Assembly (NCBI GenBank): GCA_937892105.1
Contig: CALAUZ010000418.1
Span: 1 to 25,857 of the forward strand
Direction: 5' to 3'
Source: an uncultured Fretibacterium sp.
GTDB taxonomy: Bacteria; Synergistota; Synergistia; Synergistales; Aminobacteriaceae
DNA length: 25,857 nucleotides
A program made the position numbers and the translations under genes. How positions within the stretch are numbered: position 1 is the stretch's first letter; every line of letters begins with the position of its first letter. Shown piece by piece: positions 22,857 through 25,857 of the stretch. The notes below the pieces were generated by a model. The model saw nothing but the letters and a program-made list of their open reading frames with translations, was not told the DNA's origin and did not search any database.

Positions 22857-23813
22857 TTAGTGTAATGTTGTTGCCTCAGCTCGTAATGACGCTATGTATT
22901 CGGGTGTCTGCTGGACTGCCTGAGCTATCTGTTCGTCAGTCATAATTCCCAATCCAATAAGGTAACGGGCTGTTGCTGCGTTTGCTTCTGCACGTCCCTT
23001 TGCAATTCCAGCTGCTGTTGCTCTTTCCGTTATTTGCTCCTCAAATGTCATCAGCCGCACTTTTTTCCCCTCCAAAAACTCTATCTCGTTCTCGATGAAC
23101 TGCATTCTGTATTCCTTCCTGCTGTTCATCATCAGAAATTCGAGAAACCGCATGAACATTCTACAGTCTCTATCACTCCAGTCCTTTGACTTCAGAACTC
23201 TCATTACTTTTAGCATATACTCTAACTTTTTCCTGTCAGACCTTCGGTACTTTGCAGCAACCTTCACTGCGTAAATGAACAGTTTAACCGGGCTGTCGCT
23301 GGCAAGTAATTCGTCATCGTCATACTTATATGCCTTGACTGTGTGATAACTGTACTCTGTCTTTGTCCCGAAAACATCAGCGCGATATATGCTTGGGTCT
23401 CCTTCCTTCTTTGGACGCTTTGCCGTAAGTATTGCCATTGCCGCAGGGTGCTTTCCGTACTTCAGGAATATAATGCAGGAATAACGGAACATTCTCAGGG
23501 AAATAATTTCCCCGCCCTTACCCTGAACTTCTATATGGAGCAATACCCATTCTTCCCTGCCGTCCTTGAGGTATATCTTGAGCAGGTTATCCACGTACCA
23601 TTTCGATACCGCCTCACTTCCGCCGTCTGCTTCCTGCGATATTTCGTGCATTTCCTTATCCAGAAATTCTGCACCCCGTTCAATGTCAGCAGCTTCGTAC
23701 AAATCCGGAATGAAGTCGCGCAGAATTACAGGCCAGAAATCCCGGATAAATTCCTTCCAGATACCGTCGAAATCATATGGGCTGTCGGTTATGGTGATAT
23801 CGTTATCAACCAT
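22857..23813 (-). CDS. Rpn-family recombination-promoting nuclease / PD-(D/E)XK putative transposase
   Basis: A 318-residue protein of the Rpn group. The N-terminal half carries a nuclease-like core: KEFIRDFWPVILRDFIPDLY near residue 20 and EWVLLHIEVQGKG near 88, where the ExQ triad element is typical. The C terminus ends in the group's usual tail, ERATAAGIAKGRAEANA, then a helical GIMTDEQIAQAVQQTPEYI. I start at ATG 23813; GAAGGAG is 13 bases upstream, somewhat far, and the longer TTG start at 23837 would place that site inside the gene. Family members cut DNA and promote RecA-independent recombination in E. coli. It is the first gene of the operon with HAD and PTS. Confidence 0.85.
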   Translation of the reverse strand: MVDNDITITDSPYDFDGIWKEFIRDFWPVILRDFIPDLYEAADIERGAEFLDKEMHEISQEADGGSEAVSKWYVDNLLKIYLKDGREEWVLLHIEVQGKGGEIISLRMFRYSCIIFLKYGKHPAAMAILTAKRPKKEGDPSIYRADVFGTKTEYSYHTVKAYKYDDDELLASDSPVKLFIYAVKVAAKYRRSDRKKLEYMLKVMRVLKSKDWSDRDCRMFMRFLEFLMMNSRKEYRMQFIENEIEFLEGKKVRLMTFEEQITERATAAGIAKGRAEANAATARYLIGLGIMTDEQIAQAVQQTPEYIASLRAEATTLH

Positions 23814-23878
23814 AGAGCTAGAGAAACTCCTTCGCAAAAATTTTGTAAATGGTTTGAAATAAAATCGTGAATGAAAAA

Positions 23879-23907
23879 ATTATATCCGTAAACTTTTTTT
23901 GAGGCAA
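23879..23907 (-). promoter_or_regulatory. Sigma-70 promoter of the Rpn-HAD-PTS operon
   Basis: On the minus strand TTGCCT (23907-23902) and TATAAT (23884-23879) are exactly 17 bases apart. The start of transcription would be about 60 bases before the Rpn ATG. It diverges from the MATE promoter. Confidence 0.65.
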
Positions 23908-23959
23908 CCAATAAAGACAATGAGGATTAACGATTAGTATTAATGACGATATCCCAAAT

Positions 23960-23982
23960 ACTCATGGCATGAGTGATATAAT
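23960..23982 (+). promoter_or_regulatory. MATE promoter with palindromic operator in the spacer
   Basis: ACTCATGGCATGAGT (23960-23974) is a perfect 7+1+7 palindrome. Its last T is the first base of TGATATAAT, a perfect extended -10 (TATAAT 23977-23982), 32 bases before the MATE start. The palindrome occupies exactly the -35 to -10 spacer, where MarR/TetR/GntR-type repressors often bind. No -35 consensus is seen. Confidence 0.68.
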
Positions 23983-24014
23983 CCCTTAAACTCACTAATC
24001 CAGGAGACGTTTAC

Positions 24015-25373
24015 ATGGCACATTTAGGCCTTCACAATCACAGCAATAACATAGATATGCTCCATGGCCCATTACTCGGAAAGATAATGATATTCTCACT
24101 GCCATTAGCAGCAAGCATGATGTTACAGCAACTCTTCAACTCAGCAGATGTCGCAGTAGTAGGACGCTTCGACAGTCCACAGGCAATGGCGGCAGTTGGG
24201 AGCAATGGTGCGGCAATAAATCTCATGGTCAACCTCTTTGTCGGCCTCTCAATCGGGGCTAATGTAGTTGTGGCACGTTGTATAGGGCGTAACGAAACTA
24301 GCAAGATACGCGATGCCATACACACATCAATAACCCTCGCACTAATCAGCGGGGTATTACTCCTGATATGGGGACTGGCCATTGCAAAACCTATACTTAC
24401 CATCATGAACACTCCGGAAGATATTATAGATTTGGCAGTCGTATATTTCCGCATATACTTCTTAGGTATGCCGTTCATAATGCTCTATAATTTCGGCTCT
24501 GCCATACTCAGAAGCAAGGGAGACAGCAAACGTCCTTTATGGTCTCTGGGAATAGGCGGGGTAATAAACGTAATACTCAATCTTATATTCGTTATAGGCT
24601 TCAGGTTAAGCGTAGTAGGGGTAGCACTCGCAACAGTAATATCCAACATAGTAAGTGCAATGATGATAATGTATTATCTTATTCACGAGGAAGAACCTTT
24701 CAATTTCAGATTGAGGGACTTGTCATTACGCAGAGAATATTTCACGCAAATATTGAAGATAGGACTTCCCGCAGGAATACAGGGAATGTTATTCTCCATC
24801 TCCAACGTAACAATACAGACGGCAATTAACAGCTTGGGTTCATACGCAAGTGCAGGGAGTGCGGCGGCGTTGAATTTCGATTTTCTGACGTACTATGTTG
24901 TTGCGGCGTTCACACAGGCGGCAGTAACGTTCACGTCCCAGAATTTCGGGGCAGGAAGCTATGACAGATGCAGAAAGGTTTTTGCCTGTACGATGGGTTC
25001 TGGATTATTCTTCACAGGGTTAGCGTGTCTTATCTGTGCCGTGTGGAAGACCGAAATACTCAGCCTTTACACCGTAACTCCTGAAGTCCTGCACTATGCC
25101 GAAGTCAGAATGATACATGCTGTAGCGTTCCTGTGGCTGTGCAACATATACGAAGTCAGCGGCGGTTGTCTGCGAGGTATGGGGTATTCAATGCTGCCGT
25201 CAATAATTGTGCTGTTAGGGTGCTGTGTCCTGCGAATAGTCTGGGTGTATACGGTCTTTGCGTGGCAGAATGATTTTGCGGTGTTGATGGACGTGTATCC
25301 TGTTTCGTGGATCATTACGGGGGCAGTTACGATGATTGCGTACTGGATTATGAGGCGTAAAGTCTTCGCGTAG
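24015..25373 (+). CDS. MATE-family multidrug/Na+ or H+ antiporter
   Basis: A 452-residue inner-membrane exporter with about 12 membrane segments. The two-fold internal repeat is visible: MIFSLPLAASMMLQQLFNSADVAVVGRF near residue 25 begins the first half and KIGLPAGIQGMLFSISNVTIQTAINSLG near 248 the second. Family elements include GLSIGANVVVARCIG near 78, SAILRSKGDSKRPLW near 161 and the matching GCLRGMGYSMLPS near 384. It is closest to the DinF/NorM-like group; the substrate cannot be told. AGGAGA lies 8 bases before the ATG. It seems monocistronic and its promoter carries a palindromic operator, so drug- or metabolite-responsive control is likely. Confidence 0.92.
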   Translation: MAHLGLHNHSNNIDMLHGPLLGKIMIFSLPLAASMMLQQLFNSADVAVVGRFDSPQAMAAVGSNGAAINLMVNLFVGLSIGANVVVARCIGRNETSKIRDAIHTSITLALISGVLLLIWGLAIAKPILTIMNTPEDIIDLAVVYFRIYFLGMPFIMLYNFGSAILRSKGDSKRPLWSLGIGGVINVILNLIFVIGFRLSVVGVALATVISNIVSAMMIMYYLIHEEEPFNFRLRDLSLRREYFTQILKIGLPAGIQGMLFSISNVTIQTAINSLGSYASAGSAAALNFDFLTYYVVAAFTQAAVTFTSQNFGAGSYDRCRKVFACTMGSGLFFTGLACLICAVWKTEILSLYTVTPEVLHYAEVRMIHAVAFLWLCNIYEVSGGCLRGMGYSMLPSIIVLLGCCVLRIVWVYTVFAWQNDFAVLMDVYPVSWIITGAVTMIAYWIMRRKVFA

Positions 25374-25386
25374 TAAATGTAATTAA

Positions 25387-25415
25387 ACCTCCTCCCGTAT
25401 ATTCTGAGAGGAGGT
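25387..25415. terminator. Hairpin terminator between convergent MATE and toxin genes
   Basis: ACCTCCTC (25387-25394) pairs with GAGGAGGT (25408-25415), an 8-bp perfect stem with a 13-base loop. On the minus strand TTTAATTA follows it, so it best terminates the toxin gene; it may also stop MATE transcripts though the + side has no T-run. Confidence 0.6.
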
Positions 25416-25421
25416 ACTGTA

Positions 25422-25751
25422 CTAAAGCCCGTATCGCTTTATACGTTCCTGTGCCTTATCATAGACTTCTTCGTCTTCACGTGCACCAATTATTACAACG
25501 AGCATTTCTGTCTCTGTTAGTATCAGCTTGTAGATTACCCGCAAGCCTTCTCCCTTCAGCTTGATTTCCAGGCAGTTGGTGAGGTTGACACCGCCTTTGT
25601 TACCAAGTTCAATCCCATAACCGCCCCTGCTGCGGGGAAGAGGATTGGTTACTGTTTTGTCGACAGCCTTTGCTACTTTGCGGCTCTGACTCCCGTCCAG
25701 TCCTTGCAAATCTTCCTCAGCTTCAGGAAGGTATCTTATGCTCCAGTTCAT
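25422..25751 (-). CDS. RelE/ParE-family toxin-like protein
   Basis: A 109-residue protein of the RelE/ParE superfamily, in the branch with WSIRYLPEAEEDLQGLDGSQ at the start, GGYGIELGNKGGVNLTNCLEIKL in the middle and GLRVIYKL...MLVVIIGAREDEEVYDKAQERI at the end. Members inhibit translation by mRNA cleavage or poison gyrase. The catalytic set is not fixed in this branch, so activity cannot be assigned, though Arg71 in LRVIYKL and the C-terminal GAR are the usual candidates. Its ATG overlaps the stop of a short upstream frame (ATGA), the arrangement of an antitoxin-toxin pair. The preceding GGAGG is a good ribosome site. Confidence 0.82.
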   Translation of the reverse strand: MNWSIRYLPEAEEDLQGLDGSQSRKVAKAVDKTVTNPLPRSRGGYGIELGNKGGVNLTNCLEIKLKGEGLRVIYKLILTETEMLVVIIGAREDEEVYDKAQERIKRYGL

Positions 25752-25855
25752 TCCAGCTCCACGTCCTCCATAGCATCAATTTCCTCCTGAGTTATGCCGA
25801 GTTTCCTGTAGACTTCCTCTGCGGTAAGCAGCCGAGACGGGTCAAAATGGCTCAT
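25748..25855 (-). CDS. Short antitoxin-like frame upstream of the RelE-type toxin (possibly cut by the window edge)
   Basis: Reading toward the toxin, ATG at 25855 opens 35 codons ending with TGA at 25750-25748. The product is acidic and helical (SRLLTAEEVYRKLGITQEEIDAMEDVELE), as expected for the toxin-wrapping part of an antitoxin. The frame may continue upstream beyond the window, so this is either the whole of a very short antitoxin or the C-terminal piece of a longer one. I recognise no DNA-binding domain in what is visible. Confidence 0.55.
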   Translation of the reverse strand: MSHFDPSRLLTAEEVYRKLGITQEEIDAMEDVELE

Positions 25856-25857
25856 TC

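Noticed and set aside
23936..23962. AGTATT/AATACT inverted repeat upstream of the MATE palindrome
   Set aside because: Six-base AT-rich arms are expected by chance in such a gap, and it overlaps the far better 15-bp palindrome.
1..25857. CRISPR array, tRNA or rRNA gene, insertion sequence with terminal repeats, phage genes
   Set aside because: I looked for regularly spaced repeats, cloverleaf-like sequences, transposase frames with inverted ends and structural phage genes, and found none I could support.

Overview
The window looks like chromosome of an anaerobic, host-associated bacterium with an outer membrane. The outer membrane is inferred from a TolC-type channel and a MacA-type periplasmic adaptor. 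Anaerobic or microaerobic life is inferred from a flavodiiron O2/NO reductase. Base composition is moderate, genes are tightly packed with ATGA or TAATG overlaps, Shine-Dalgarno sites are strong, and GTG/TTG starts occur. A Synergistetes-like or Negativicutes-like organism would fit. This is inference: there is no rRNA here to settle it.

Layout. (1) 3-398 is the end of an unrecognised gene, followed by an AT-rich gap holding a candidate promoter. (2) 657-4440 (+) is one compact cluster: hisC, hisB, a minimal nucleotidyltransferase (MNT), a HEPN protein, a nitroreductase, rsmG and a small membrane protein. The HEPN/MNT pair sits inside what is otherwise a histidine/housekeeping operon. (3) 9668-4437 (-) is a hexuronate operon: altronate dehydratase (uxaA), a RelB/DinJ-like antitoxin with a YoeB toxin, a secreted Sel1-repeat protein, glucuronate isomerase (uxaC) and an iron alcohol dehydrogenase. 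(4) 9838-13650 (+) holds a flavodiiron protein, spermidine synthase, a terminator, a PP2C phosphatase and a truncated glycosyltransferase. (5) 13693-14589 (+) is garR. (6) 14699-18871 (+) is an export operon: TolC, a PHP phosphoesterase, MacA and an ABC ATPase. Its permease is missing. (7) 18872-20061 is a decayed stretch. It holds a 53-residue membrane protein gene, two tandem identical palindromes upstream of it, and a GLUG-type surface-protein pseudogene with at least three frameshifts. (8) 23813-20120 (-) is an Rpn-family nuclease, a Cof-type HAD phosphatase and a sucrose-type PTS EIIBCA, closed by a strong terminator. (9) 24015-25373 (+) is a MATE exporter with a palindrome filling its promoter spacer. 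(10) The right edge is a RelE/ParE-type toxin with a very short upstream partner.

How the genes work together. Glucuronate is isomerised by UxaC and altronate dehydrated by UxaA. The remaining steps (UxaB, UxuAB, KdgK, KdgA) are not in the window. The PTS and HAD genes plausibly import a sugar and dephosphorylate a sugar phosphate. The theme that stands out is toxin-antitoxin-like pairs wired by overlapping start and stop codons into metabolic operons. No wholly new defence or mobile system can be demonstrated from sequence alone. The best candidates for follow-up are the embedded toxin-antitoxin pairs and the small gene behind tandem operators at 19026-19277.
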